Shown piece after piece: positions 1 to 8,893 of a DNA stretch of 64,000 bases. The stretch is from positions 1,255,672 to 1,319,671 of the forward strand of contig NZ_OESQ01000001.1 of NCBI RefSeq assembly GCF_900240245.1, in the 5' to 3' direction. Source of the DNA: Lachnoclostridium edouardi (GTDB taxonomy: Bacteria; Bacillota; Clostridia; Lachnospirales; Lachnospiraceae). Position numbers and translations under genes: made by a program. The notes beneath the pieces were generated by a model, which was given only the letters and a program-made list of their open reading frames with translations, was not told the DNA's origin and ran no database searches. Within the stretch, counting starts at the first letter, position 1. Each line of letters begins with the position of its first letter.

Positions 1-275
1 TCGTAAGTCAGACGCAATTCATGCATGTCCAACATTTTCATAGCTTCCCTGATAGCAGGATGCTCAATGTCCTCTACTGATGTTACTCGTTCTATTTTGG
101 AATAGGAAAGCTCTGTAGAATAATGGAAAAAACGAGGCAGATGTCTTACATTCACATAGCAGTACTTGTCAAAGGTGGTGGAGATTACAGCTCCTCCGTG
201 CTCCTTGTAAAATTCCGGAAAATCTGTTCCGCCTCCAAAAAAAGACATTCTGAACGGGGTTTGTGTTATTATCAT
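1..275 (-). CDS. GHMP sugar kinase, HddA-like, 5' part only
   Basis: The first 91 codons of a gene that runs off the left edge of the window. The N-terminus starts MIITQTPFRMSFFGGGTDFP, the nucleotide-sugar kinase opening seen in D-glycero-D-manno-heptose 7-phosphate kinases (HddA) and related GHMP kinases: a beta strand, then R-x-S-F-F-G-G-G-T-D. A stretch around residues 30-40 (TTFDKYCYV) also fits that family. An AGGAGAGG ribosome site lies 8 to 15 bases before the ATG at 273-275. HddA phosphorylates heptose 7-phosphate at C1 on the way to GDP-heptose, but related kinases act on other sugars, so the substrate is open. The ATP-binding motif lies outside the window. The family assignment is by recognition of the N-terminus only. 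Confidence 0.75.
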   Translation of the reverse strand, partial: MIITQTPFRMSFFGGGTDFPEFYKEHGGAVISTTFDKYCYVNVRHLPRFFHYSTELSYSKIERVTSVEDIEHPAIREAMKMLDMHELRLTY

Positions 276-475
276 ACTCTTTAATCCTCTCCTGTATTGT
301 TTTTTATGAAGCTTTTCGCAGACTGTACATATTTGTACATCTCTACACGTACATGTTACCCATGTCCACATTCTAATATATTTTCCTTCATATTACAACA
401 TCAGGCTTTTTACAAATTCCGGCAGAATTTCTTTCAATTTTTCTTTTCACAGCTGAGAATCTGACCTGCACATCA

Positions 476-1870
476 TTATGCGTGAGGAATATTTGTAAAT
501 TCAGAGATTTCTCTGTTAATGGTGCATAAATCTTCTACTGATAATTGGTGCACATTTTCATGGCCTGTAATTCTGGCAAAGGTTTTCAATTCCTCCAAAG
601 TTACTGTAAGATAATTTTCTACACGCTTTGCCGCTGCCTCTATTTTAAAACGTGACCGCAGATCAGGGTCCTGGGTAGCCATTCCCACAGGGCACATACC
701 TGTGCCGCAGATTCTGTACTGCTGGCAGGCTGCCGCAATCATAGCCGCCGTAGCTACCGCCACCGCGTCCGCTCCCATGGCTAAAGCTTTGGCTACGTCA
801 GAGGAAACTCTAAGGCCTCCTGTAATCACTAAATCAATGTCAGACTGAATACTGTCTAAATATTTTCTGGCCCGATGCAGAGCATAAATAGTAGGCACAC
901 TTGTAGAGTCTCTTACTAGCTGAGGGCTGGCTCCTGTAGCGCCTCCCCGCCCGTCAATGGTAATAAAATCAGGCTGGGCGTAAACACAGAACTCTAAATC
1001 CTTCTCAATTCTTCCCGCCGCAATTTTAATTCCAATGGGACGGCCTTCTGAAGCCATGCGAAGCTGATAAACAAGATCCTTCAAATCCTCTTTGCTGTCA
1101 ACGCCCGGGAAACGGGATGGGCTGATAATATCTTTTCCCAAAGGTTTTTCTCTGATTCTGGCAATCTCTAAGGTAACCTTTTCCCCTGGCAGATGGCCTC
1201 CCATTCCAGGCTTAGTGCCTTGTCCGATTTTAATTTCAATCGCGTCCGCCTCCCTAAGGTTTTCCGGCGTTACGCTGTATTTATTAGGCACATATTCAAA
1301 AATATACTTATAAGCTGCCGCCTTTTCCTCAGGTAAAATACCGCCTTCACCGCTGCACATAGCTGTTTTTACCGCCGCGCTGCCCATTGCAAGAGCTGTT
1401 TTAGTCTCTTTTGACAAAGCGCCGAAGGACATGTGGGAAATATAAACCGGATGCTCTAATACCATTGGCTTTTTCGCTTTTTTTCCAATCACCGTTTTAG
1501 TTTCTACAGGAGTGTGCTCATCTAAAGGCATAGGATTCAGCTGAGCGCCTAAAATCAAAATATCTTCCCAGCCAGGCATTTTTTTCTCAGTTCCCATAGC
1601 TGCAATCCGGCTTTTACCTGTAACAGCCATTTCGTGAATCTCCTCCATATAGGGAATGGACTGATCTTTTCTGGCATATGCCTCAGGATAGGCTAAAGAA
1701 GGCGCCTTTTCCTCTTTTGTGCTTTCCTTTATGTCTGCCTCTTCCTCTAATGGCTGAAACACGCCTTTATTCTGATGACAGACAGGACATTCTGTCAGCT
1801 GCTCCAGCTTTTTGTTTTCCTTCTCTTCATCCAAAATGTAGCCGCAAATACTGCATCGATATTTCCCCAT
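476..1870 (-). CDS. FMN-binding glutamate synthase family protein with N-terminal rubredoxin-like domain
   Basis: A 464-residue protein. Residues 1-40 hold two CxxC pairs (C6/C9 and C28/C31) that form a rubredoxin-like metal site. From about residue 60 it is the FMN/glutamate-synthase central domain (GltB2 family), with the glycine-rich motifs GGHLPGEK, DGRGGATGASP and TGGLRV, and the Cys cluster CGTGMCPVG near residue 380, which matches the iron-sulfur ligands of that family. Family members are proposed to make glutamate from 2-oxoglutarate and ammonia or to act as related flavin oxidoreductases. There is no glutaminase domain, so ammonia or a separate partner must supply nitrogen if it is a glutamate synthase. 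The gene stands alone, about 100 bp after the UxaA-type gene and on the same strand. Its ribosome site is AGGAGGGGAT. Confidence 0.85.
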   Translation of the reverse strand: MGKYRCSICGYILDEEKENKKLEQLTECPVCHQNKGVFQPLEEEADIKESTKEEKAPSLAYPEAYARKDQSIPYMEEIHEMAVTGKSRIAAMGTEKKMPGWEDILILGAQLNPMPLDEHTPVETKTVIGKKAKKPMVLEHPVYISHMSFGALSKETKTALAMGSAAVKTAMCSGEGGILPEEKAAAYKYIFEYVPNKYSVTPENLREADAIEIKIGQGTKPGMGGHLPGEKVTLEIARIREKPLGKDIISPSRFPGVDSKEDLKDLVYQLRMASEGRPIGIKIAAGRIEKDLEFCVYAQPDFITIDGRGGATGASPQLVRDSTSVPTIYALHRARKYLDSIQSDIDLVITGGLRVSSDVAKALAMGADAVAVATAAMIAAACQQYRICGTGMCPVGMATQDPDLRSRFKIEAAAKRVENYLTVTLEELKTFARITGHENVHQLSVEDLCTINREISEFTNIPHA

Positions 1871-1967
1871 TGTATCCCCTCCTGTATGTATAATATTAAA
1901 AATAGTAACTATTCTTATATTATACTATAAATGCAGGAAACTGGCAATAGCAGACTTTCTAATAATT

Positions 1968-3128
1968 TTATGTGAAATTACAATATCTGGAAATAGCCAC
2001 CTCGTTCATTCCCAAGGCTTCCGCCTTTGTTTTCTTTCCGTTTATTACTTGGCCTAACAGAGAAAACAGCTGCTCTCCCATTTCCTCCGCCGACTGTTTT
2101 CCTTCTATTACAGGGCTGGCGTCAAAATCAATATTGCATTTCATTTTTTCAAAGGTGCTGTGATTACCTGTGATTTTAATTACCGGCATAATAGGATTTC
2201 CTACAGGAGTTCCTCTTCCGCTGGAAAATATGGCCGCCACAGCTCCCCCTGCCGCCATGGCGCAGAGAGAAGCTGTATCGTTTCCGGGAGTGTCCATAAT
2301 TACAAGACCTTTAGACTTTACTTCTTTCCCGCAGCCTACTACGTCCATAACCGGCGTAGTTCCGCCTTTATAAATACATCCCAAAGACTTTTCTTCCAGG
2401 GAGGAGATTCCCCCCTGTTTATTTCCCGGCGAGGGGTTGGAATCTCTTAAATCTGTTTTTAACAGCTTCATATAATCTTCCCACTCTTTCACTATAGCCA
2501 GGATTTTATCCCCCAGTTCCTTCGTACATGCTCTGGCAGCCAGAATGTGCTCCGCTCCAATAAATTCCGGGGTCTCGCTTAATATAACAGTCCCCTGCTC
2601 CCAGACTAAACGGTCGCAGGTATTTCCCATAACAGGGTTTGCGGCTATGCCGGAGGTGGCGTCTGTGCCGCCGCATTCTGTCCCTAATATAATTTCATTC
2701 CATTCTATGTCCACCTGGGGCACGCAGCTGGCCTCCTCCGTCATTTTAAGCGCCAGCTTTACAGCCTTTTCTATTGTACCTATGGTGCCGCCTTCTTCTT
2801 GTATTACCAGCTCCTCTATAGGTTTGTTTGTCCTTTGCCTGATCAGCTCTCCAATTTTTGCGGCTGAACACACCTCGCAGCCTAAGCCCACTACAATAGT
2901 GCCGTAAATATTAGGATTTGCAGCAAAACCAACTAATGTGTCTATTGTATACTGCACATCTTTATTTGTCTGAGAACAGCCGTTCTGATTTGTAAAGGAC
3001 ACTGTGCCTTCCACTAAAGCAGAAATTTTCATACAGGTTTCTGAGGAGCAGGCGCAGGTAGGCAAAATCAGAACTTTATTTCTGATGCCTGTTTTCCCGT
3101 CGCTTCTTCTATACCCTTTCAGCTTCAT
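1968..3128 (-). CDS. UxaA-family dehydratase, large (C-terminal) subunit
   Basis: 386 residues matching the large domain of altronate/galactarate dehydratases and of sulfolactate sulfo-lyase SuyB. The opening GYRRSDGKTGIRN and the segment GTECGGTDATSGIAANP are signature blocks of this family, and conserved Cys residues (near 26-32 and 155) may bind Fe or an Fe-S centre. Here the two domains of UxaA are separate proteins, as in SuyAB: the small SAF subunit is encoded just upstream with a 4-bp overlap (ATGA), so translation is coupled. As last gene of the acid-sugar operon it probably dehydrates an aldonic or aldaric acid or a close analogue. The exact substrate cannot be read from the sequence. 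Confidence 0.85.
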   Translation of the reverse strand: MKLKGYRRSDGKTGIRNKVLILPTCACSSETCMKISALVEGTVSFTNQNGCSQTNKDVQYTIDTLVGFAANPNIYGTIVVGLGCEVCSAAKIGELIRQRTNKPIEELVIQEEGGTIGTIEKAVKLALKMTEEASCVPQVDIEWNEIILGTECGGTDATSGIAANPVMGNTCDRLVWEQGTVILSETPEFIGAEHILAARACTKELGDKILAIVKEWEDYMKLLKTDLRDSNPSPGNKQGGISSLEEKSLGCIYKGGTTPVMDVVGCGKEVKSKGLVIMDTPGNDTASLCAMAAGGAVAAIFSSGRGTPVGNPIMPVIKITGNHSTFEKMKCNIDFDASPVIEGKQSAEEMGEQLFSLLGQVINGKKTKAEALGMNEVAISRYCNFT

Positions 3129-3409
3129 ATTTTTTCCTCCATCAGCCCCAGATTGTGAATATGTATATATCCGCCTTTAGAAACATCTTTTGTCAGCCTT
3201 CCGATCCCTTCCCCGTATTTTGTTACAATTTCTCCGGCTTTCATATTCTTTAAGCTGATTTTATGGTAAGGAGGTATATGCTCCAGGGCGTTGATTTCTA
3301 CTGTTTCTCCGCCCTTCTGGCAAATCACCTGATCTCCCGGTCTTACTTCCTTTGTCACAACTGCCACTGTGTCCTTTTCAGGCTGAATAATTACTCCTGT
3401 CACCGTCAT
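3125..3409 (-). CDS. UxaA-family dehydratase, small SAF-domain subunit
   Basis: 94 residues forming a SAF (antifreeze-like) domain, the N-terminal domain of altronate dehydratase and the counterpart of SuyA. The pattern V-x-P-G-D-Q-V near residue 24 and HKISLKNMKAGEIVTKYG near residues 49-66 are typical: a conserved His-Lys followed by the glycine-containing turn that helps form the active site. It overlaps the large subunit gene by 4 bp, and the ribosome site of that gene lies inside this one, so the two are made together. The ribosome site of this gene is AAGGGGAG, about 7 bases before the ATG. Confidence 0.85.
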   Translation of the reverse strand: MTVTGVIIQPEKDTVAVVTKEVRPGDQVICQKGGETVEINALEHIPPYHKISLKNMKAGEIVTKYGEGIGRLTKDVSKGGYIHIHNLGLMEEKI

Positions 3410-3441
3410 ATACTATCTCTCCCCTTCCTAAGCCTTAAATT

Positions 3442-4341
3442 TTAAATATCATATCCGGCCAGGCGAATAGCCGCCCGCATATAACTGAGAATTTCTTCCC
3501 CGCTGCTTTGATTCGGCTTATAAGGCGCTCCCGGCTCCAGCCCCATAAGGTTTGCTAAGTCTTTTGTGCCTACTGGAAAGCTGGCCTTATCCATTGCCAA
3601 GCGTATTGGGGTAAGGCGATATTGCTCTTTTAGCGCTTCTTTAAAATCTCCTGCCACACATTTATTATAAATAGAAACTACCAGCTCGGGAAACATATTG
3701 GCAGTAGTGGCCACGCAGCCTGCGGCTCCATAAGCCATTGCCCCGTAAATCAAGGAGTCCTTTCCTCCCAGCACCTTAAAGTTTCTTCCCTGGGACTGTC
3801 TGATAAATTCAGCCGTCATAGTCATGTCGCCGCTGGAATCTTTAATTCCTACAATATTGTGAAAATCATCACCAAGCCGCATAGTCAGACCTACTGATAT
3901 ATTGTAGCCTGTTCTGGCCGGGTTGTTGTACAGAAGCACAGGGAAATCAGGCACAGCCTGAGCCACTGCTGCAAAATGGCTGTACAGCTCTTCCTCATTT
4001 GGCTTAATAAACATAGGCTGCAGCACTGAAATTCCGTCAGCTCCCATGGTTTTCGCCATTCTGGCCAGGCGAACAGCTTTTTTTGTGGTAATAGCCCCGA
4101 TTCCCATGTAAACAGGAACACGTTTTTTAGTCTGATTTACAATAATTTTCAGCCCCAGCTCCATATCCTTTTCTTCTACACCGTAAAATTCGCCGTTGCT
4201 GCCGTAAGCTAAAATCCCGTGAACACCGCCTTCAATTACATGATCCACCATTTTTCTCAGCTTCATTTCATCTATATTTTCATTTTCATCTATTGGTGTA
4301 AGAATAGGAACAATAATTCCTTTTATAAAATCTAAATTCAT
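3442..4341 (-). CDS. DapA/NanA-family aldolase or lyase
   Basis: 299 residues of the dihydrodipicolinate synthase / N-acetylneuraminate lyase TIM-barrel family. The Schiff-base lysine lies in GIKDSSGDM and the catalytic Tyr in YNNPARTGYN; GSNGEFYG stands where the pyruvate-binding GTTGE motif normally lies. The reading frame is open upstream to 4413, but the ATG at 4339-4341 is chosen because it follows a strong AGGAGGAG site and avoids overlap with the permease gene. Within an operon of sugar-acid dehydratases, the likely job is cleavage or decarboxylation of a 2-keto-3-deoxy acid, as for KDG aldolase or 5-keto-4-deoxyglucarate dehydratase, rather than lysine synthesis. This role is inferred from neighbours. 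Confidence 0.85.
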   Translation of the reverse strand: MNLDFIKGIIVPILTPIDENENIDEMKLRKMVDHVIEGGVHGILAYGSNGEFYGVEEKDMELGLKIIVNQTKKRVPVYMGIGAITTKKAVRLARMAKTMGADGISVLQPMFIKPNEEELYSHFAAVAQAVPDFPVLLYNNPARTGYNISVGLTMRLGDDFHNIVGIKDSSGDMTMTAEFIRQSQGRNFKVLGGKDSLIYGAMAYGAAGCVATTANMFPELVVSIYNKCVAGDFKEALKEQYRLTPIRLAMDKASFPVGTKDLANLMGLEPGAPYKPNQSSGEEILSYMRAAIRLAGYDI

Positions 4342-4352
4342 AACAGCTCCTC

Positions 4353-5825
4353 CTAAGCCCTTTTTCTTTGTTTTCTCACTGTCATAGCTACAGACACTAT
4401 GGTAATTACCCAAAATACATCGGCAATAGGGCTTGTGACAAATGGAAGTATACTGCCGTTAGAATACTGCATACCTCTCATTAAGTTTGTCTCTATTGTT
4501 GGCTCCAGAATAAATCCCAACAGTAAAGGGGAAAGTGAAAAGCCAAATTTTTTCAGCCCATATCCGATCAGTCCAAAAAACAAAACTGTCCACACGTCAA
4601 ACATTCTGCTGTTGGTGCCGTAGGCGCCTACGCAGCAAAGGGCAATGACTATGGAAAGTAAAATCCATCTGGGTACGTTTAATACTTTTACAAATGCTTT
4701 CATTCCCAGATATTCAAAGAACAGCATTGCAAATGTAGCAATAATTACTGCCCCAAAAATACTGTACACCAGAACTCCGTTTGTCTTAAACAGCAAAGGA
4801 CCTGTAGAGATTCCTTTGATCATTAAAGCTCCTAACAGCATAGCTGTAGTTGTATCCCCTGGTATGCCTAAGGTTAAAAGGGGAATCAGCGCTCCCCCAA
4901 TAGAAGCGTTGTTGCTGGTTTCTGAGGCAATAATGCCGTCAATACAGCCTGTTCCGAATTTTTCCGGTTCCTTGCTGGAATTTTTCGCCGCCATATAGGC
5001 GATCATATTGGAGGTGCCGCCGCCGATTCCAGGCAGAATCCCAATTCCAATGCCAATAGCCGCAGAGCGGAACATATTTCCCAGCTGCTCCTTAAATTCT
5101 TTCAGGGATACTCCAAATCCCTTCATTTTGTATTGTCTTGTGCCTCCATTCTCAGCAGAAAGTCCCTCTTCTGCCGCCAGAAAAACCTCTGTTATGGCAA
5201 ATAATCCAATAAGCACAGGAAGCATGGCAAAACCGCTATCCAGCTGGTGATTTCCAAATGTAAATCTGAGAGCCGAGGTCATAGGCGCCGCTCCCACCTG
5301 GGCCACGCACAGGCCTAACACACAGCTGGCCAGTCCTTTTGCCACAGAGCCTGATACCAGGCTGCCTACCATAGTTAAGGAAAATACTCCAATAGCAAAA
5401 TATTCATAAGGTCCGAATTTAATCGTCCACTGCGCAATAGTTGGAGCCAGAAATACCAGCACTGCCACAGAAAGCATTGTCCCTATAAAAGAATAAAACA
5501 CGCCGATTCCAAGGGCCTTTCCCGCCTCTCCCTTTTCAGCCATAGCGCCTCCGTCAAAAGTAGTGGCTATAGAGGAAGGAGTTCCCGGGATTTTTAAGAG
5601 AATTGCAGAAATAAGTCCTCCTGAAATCCCTCCAATATATAAACCAATCAGCAGGCACAGCCCCTCTGTTGTGCCTAAGGTATATGTAATAGGCAGGCAT
5701 AAAGCGATAGCCATTGTAGCTGTAAGCCCTGGCAAGGCTCCAAAAATAATACCCACTATTGTTCCTACTATTATCAGTCCCATACAGGCCGGATTCATAA
5801 TTGCCGCGAAACCTTGTAAAATCAT
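4353..5825 (-). CDS. tctA: TctA-type large permease of a tripartite tricarboxylate transporter
   Basis: 490 residues, mostly membrane helices, matching TctA, the 12-helix subunit of the tripartite tricarboxylate transporter family. The early block GIIFGALPGLTATMAIAL and the later GIGIGILPGIGGGTSN are the repeated P-G-(L/I)-(T/G) signature loops of TctA, and the length is normal. TctA and TctB form the membrane channel, driven by an ion gradient, for a carboxylate delivered by the binding protein TctC. The gene lies between tctB upstream (19 bp) and the aldolase gene downstream (11 bp), so all are one transcript. The ribosome site is GGGAGG. Confidence 0.93.
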   Translation of the reverse strand: MILQGFAAIMNPACMGLIIVGTIVGIIFGALPGLTATMAIALCLPITYTLGTTEGLCLLIGLYIGGISGGLISAILLKIPGTPSSIATTFDGGAMAEKGEAGKALGIGVFYSFIGTMLSVAVLVFLAPTIAQWTIKFGPYEYFAIGVFSLTMVGSLVSGSVAKGLASCVLGLCVAQVGAAPMTSALRFTFGNHQLDSGFAMLPVLIGLFAITEVFLAAEEGLSAENGGTRQYKMKGFGVSLKEFKEQLGNMFRSAAIGIGIGILPGIGGGTSNMIAYMAAKNSSKEPEKFGTGCIDGIIASETSNNASIGGALIPLLTLGIPGDTTTAMLLGALMIKGISTGPLLFKTNGVLVYSIFGAVIIATFAMLFFEYLGMKAFVKVLNVPRWILLSIVIALCCVGAYGTNSRMFDVWTVLFFGLIGYGLKKFGFSLSPLLLGFILEPTIETNLMRGMQYSNGSILPFVTSPIADVFWVITIVSVAMTVRKQRKRA

Positions 5826-5844
5826 ATTTTTCCTCCCGTCTCTT

Positions 5845-6327
5845 TTAAAATCCTAAAATTCCTGCCGGCAGCATCAGCACAAATATATTTCTGAAAATGT
5901 AGTAAATCACTGCTGAGGCAACCGCCCCAATCATAAAAAACTTTACAGGATTCTTTTTCTCCTTTGGAGATAAAATCCATGACTGTACAGTGATATATAC
6001 AGTGGTCATAATCACAAATCCTACAGGAACCAGCAGAATCATATAAACAAATAAGGCTGCAACAGAGGCTGCCAGCTCTTTGTAATGCTTTTTTTCTTCC
6101 CTATGGTTTTTATTATTTTCATTGTATTTCTTAGCCTGTATGTTTCCGTTCCACGTAATAATCCCGCCTAAAACCGCCATAAGCCCGCATGTTACTTTAG
6201 GCATAAAATCAGAGCCAATAGACACCGCCGCCCCTTTGGGCACTGAAAAAGAGGCTGCAAAAAGGATCAATCCTACTGCCAGCACAAATACGCCGGCGTA
6301 TACATCTTTAAACTTTTCTTTATGCAT
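5845..6327 (-). CDS. tctB: TctB-type small permease
   Basis: 160 residues with four predicted membrane helices (about residues 13-28, 42-58, 84-112 and 130-155) and a basic, hydrophilic loop in the middle (KKYNENNKNHREEKKHYK). This is the size and layout of TctB, the poorly conserved small membrane subunit of tripartite tricarboxylate transporters. It is identified mainly by its place between tctC and tctA. The ribosome site is GGAGG, 7 bases before the ATG. Confidence 0.85.
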   Translation of the reverse strand: MHKEKFKDVYAGVFVLAVGLILFAASFSVPKGAAVSIGSDFMPKVTCGLMAVLGGIITWNGNIQAKKYNENNKNHREEKKHYKELAASVAALFVYMILLVPVGFVIMTTVYITVQSWILSPKEKKNPVKFFMIGAVASAVIYYIFRNIFVLMLPAGILGF

Positions 6328-6349
6328 TTTTTGTCCTCCATTTCACTTA

Positions 6350-7393
6350 TTATTGTATCTGAAACTGTGATGTATATTGCACAATGGTTTCCTTTGATTC
6401 ATCTAACAGCTTCCGTCCTTCTTCCCCGCCATAGAACACAGGAGACTGCATATATGCTTCTTTAATAGCCGCAGCGTATTCTTCATTATTTTCTACTATA
6501 TTTTTCATGGACGCGGCTACTGTTTCTGCCAAAGCCGGGTCAGTGCCCTTTGGGAAGGCAATAAAGAAATATGTTGGAAAGGCTACGTTAAAGCCTTGTT
6601 CCTTCAGGCATGTATAATCGGGAATGTTTTCCGCATTTGTAGTTCCTGTAAGCCCTAAGCCTATAAAGTCACCAGACTCCAGATAATCCTTTACAGAACC
6701 GTATGAATTAATAATGATATCCACGTGTCCTCCCAACAAAGCCGCAATGCGGTCTGATGAAGCTCCTGCGTCGACCAGCGTAGCTTCTACGCCTGCGTCT
6801 ATTATCTGAAGAGCAATGGCGTGAGTAGTAGCCCCTGTATTGTAAGCCAATTTCAGCTTTCCTGGATTTTCTTTAGAATAATCAATCAGCCCCTGAAAAT
6901 CTGTCACTCCCAGGTCTTTATTTACACAAACAATATTTCCCGGGTTCTCCGCTACAATGCAGGAAAACTCAAAATCATCTAATCCAAAATCAATGGCTCC
7001 GCTTAATTCATTTGTAATAAATGCGCTGGAGGAAATTAACGCCGTGCCCCCGTCGTTTGCCGCGTCCCTGGCAGCTCTGGCTCCCACTGCCCCTCCATTT
7101 CCGTCCATATTCACAACTACCACGTCGACACCCATTTCCTCTGTTAAATACTGGGCCGCCCATCTGGCATTGGCGTCGCTGTCGCCTCCGGCTGCAAATG
7201 GACAAATCAGCTGCAGTGTTTTTGTAGGCCATTCTACAGAGCCTGTCTCTCCCCCGCTGCCCTGGCTTTTTTCAGTATTTTTTGCTGTTTCCCCTGTCTG
7301 GGATGTTCCCTGGCTTTGACATCCTCCTAAAACTGCTGTGGCAATAACTGCTGCCGTAACCAATAAAGATTTCTTCCAATTTACCTTTCTCAT
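6350..7393 (-). CDS. tctC: TctC-type periplasmic-binding lipoprotein
   Basis: 347 residues from the ATG at 7391-7393; an alternative in-frame start lies 7 codons upstream. A basic start (MRKVNWKKS), a hydrophobic stretch and the lipobox VLGGC give a lipoprotein signal, so the mature protein is tethered outside the membrane. After a Gln/Ser/Gly-rich linker comes the Bug/TctC fold: WPTKTLQLICPFAAGGDSD is the family's N-terminal substrate loop, and DVVVVNMDGNGG is typical. It captures a carboxylate, probably the sugar acid broken down by the operon enzymes, and hands it to TctAB. Confidence 0.92.
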   Translation of the reverse strand: MRKVNWKKSLLVTAAVIATAVLGGCQSQGTSQTGETAKNTEKSQGSGGETGSVEWPTKTLQLICPFAAGGDSDANARWAAQYLTEEMGVDVVVVNMDGNGGAVGARAARDAANDGGTALISSSAFITNELSGAIDFGLDDFEFSCIVAENPGNIVCVNKDLGVTDFQGLIDYSKENPGKLKLAYNTGATTHAIALQIIDAGVEATLVDAGASSDRIAALLGGHVDIIINSYGSVKDYLESGDFIGLGLTGTTNAENIPDYTCLKEQGFNVAFPTYFFIAFPKGTDPALAETVAASMKNIVENNEEYAAAIKEAYMQSPVFYGGEEGRKLLDESKETIVQYTSQFQIQ

Positions 7394-7432
7394 AAACTTT
7401 CCTTCTCCTTCCATGTTACTATTTTAAATTTT

Positions 7433-8617
7433 TTATTTTTTATTTTTTTCAAAAACATATCTCTGAACTGCATGTGCGTTTAACCAATCCCAGTCATATA
7501 CTACCCCTAATCCCGGCCCTTCCGGAATGGCAATCATTCCGTTTTCATCTATAGAGTCCAGCTCGTCTTTATAACCGTCTGCATAGCAGGGAGGAATTAC
7601 ATTTTTCAGCTTTGGCCCTACTTCTGCCAGCTCATAGTAATTGGTGTTTCTGATAGCGCCTAACACTTGTCTGTGAGCCGGCCCGCAGGCATGAACCTCC
7701 ACGTCTACTCCAAATGCCTCTGCCATTCTGGCTGTTTTAATTACTCCTGTGATTCCCATATCGTACTCTGGATCTGCCCGGAGGAAATCAGTGCCGCCGG
7801 CTCTAAGAAAGTCGCACTTTGCCTCCAACGCTCTTACATGTTCTGTAATCAGCAGCGGTGTTTTAATCATTCCCCTCAGCTTATTGTGGGCAAATGCCGA
7901 CATAGAATTATCACGATATGGGTCTTCATACCAGAACAGCCCGGCGTCGTCACAAGCCTTTCCTACGTAAAGTGCATCTGCAAAATTATTTAAATCTGAG
8001 GCGCCGTCATACATCAGCACCATATCGTCCCCTACAGCCTCCCGCAGCTTTCTGATTAAGGTGGCTTCTACCTTAGCGTCCCCGTCAAACCATCCATGAT
8101 GCTTAAACGCCTTAAATCCCATTTCTTTACACTGAACTGCAAAGTCGCAAAAAGCTTCATAGGAATCCAGCATACCTGAATGATCTCCGTGAAATGTACT
8201 TGCATAGGCAGGAATTTTCTTTCTAAATTGTCCAATCATTGCCGCTATGGATTTTCCCGCCTGCTTTCCTGCTAAGTCCCAAAGCGCAATATCTACCGGG
8301 CCGTATCCCATATGATCCATATGGCACAATCTTCTGTTGGCCTCGTTAAATAAGGCCTCCCGCATGTCTGAATCTTTTCCTGGAAGGTCGTTTACTATCA
8401 TAAGAGTCTGAGATAGCGCCGGCCGGGTGCCTCCCCAGTGAGTCACATATTCTCCCCTGCTGCCGTCCTCGCACTCAATGACAACAGCGTATTTTGTCAT
8501 TGGCAGCACTCCTCCCTTCTGATACCCTACATGGTTATGAGAATTCTCTGAAGCTGCTCCCATATTCTCCAGTTCATAAGTAAAATCAATTACCTCCACC
8601 TTGCTGATTATTGACAT
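7433..8617 (-). CDS. Mandelate racemase/enolase-superfamily acid-sugar dehydratase
   Basis: 394 residues of the MR/MLE branch of the enolase superfamily. The three metal ligands can be placed at D204 (YDGAS), E231 (YEDPY) and E259 (ITEH), with the base His at H309 (EVHACGP) and K172 in the KHH motif on the opposite strand. This set is used to remove the alpha proton of a carboxylate and usually dehydrate a sugar acid to a 2-keto-3-deoxy acid. It is the first gene of the sigma-54-driven operon: the predicted start point is about 57 bases upstream of the ATG, and the ribosome site is AGGAGGG. The substrate cannot be named from sequence alone. Confidence 0.88.
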   Translation of the reverse strand: MSIISKVEVIDFTYELENMGAASENSHNHVGYQKGGVLPMTKYAVVIECEDGSRGEYVTHWGGTRPALSQTLMIVNDLPGKDSDMREALFNEANRRLCHMDHMGYGPVDIALWDLAGKQAGKSIAAMIGQFRKKIPAYASTFHGDHSGMLDSYEAFCDFAVQCKEMGFKAFKHHGWFDGDAKVEATLIRKLREAVGDDMVLMYDGASDLNNFADALYVGKACDDAGLFWYEDPYRDNSMSAFAHNKLRGMIKTPLLITEHVRALEAKCDFLRAGGTDFLRADPEYDMGITGVIKTARMAEAFGVDVEVHACGPAHRQVLGAIRNTNYYELAEVGPKLKNVIPPCYADGYKDELDSIDENGMIAIPEGPGLGVVYDWDWLNAHAVQRYVFEKNKK

Positions 8618-8684
8618 TTTGTACCCTCCTATTTCTCACAAGTCTTTTGTTGACTTTGACTTTTTTATTGATGTCAATATAAAG

Positions 8685-8700
8685 AGCAATCTTTGTGCCA
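8685..8700 (-). promoter_or_regulatory. Sigma-54 (-24/-12) promoter of the acid-sugar operon
   Basis: On the minus strand the sequence is TGGCACAAAGATTGCT. The GG and GC doublets are exactly 12 bases apart, and 5 bases separate TGGCAC from TTGCT, which is nearly the sigma-54 consensus. Transcription would start near 8674 and reach the dehydratase ATG at 8617. A sigma-54 activator gene lies directly upstream, which supports the call. A small palindrome (ATTGATGTCAAT, 8667-8678) overlaps the predicted start point and could be a second operator. Confidence 0.88.
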
Positions 8701-8800
8701 TCATTCCATTTAGAAAGTCAAAATAATATTTTGGCAGATTACTCCCTTTATCCTGCGCTTTCCTATAACATTCCCCGGTAAAATATCTGTCTCATAAAAC

Positions 8801-8885
8801 AAAAAAAGTGTTAAGTGTTCAGTTTATGTTTAGTTTATGTGAACACTTTACTAAACACTGAACATTTAACACTTAACACTTTTTC
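8801..8885. terminator. Nested 80-bp palindrome: bidirectional terminator or activator-binding array
   Basis: AAAAGTGTTAAGTGTT at 8804-8819 pairs perfectly with 8868-8883, and inner arms CAGT/ACTG and TTTAGT/ACTAAA extend the stem. Runs of A on one side and T on the other suit a terminator in either direction, so it can end the activator transcript. The arms also repeat the unit AAGTGTTCA / TGAACACTT several times, 105-185 bp upstream of the sigma-54 promoter, where enhancer sites for such activators normally lie. Both uses are possible. Confidence 0.7.
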
Positions 8886-8893
8886 TTATGCTT

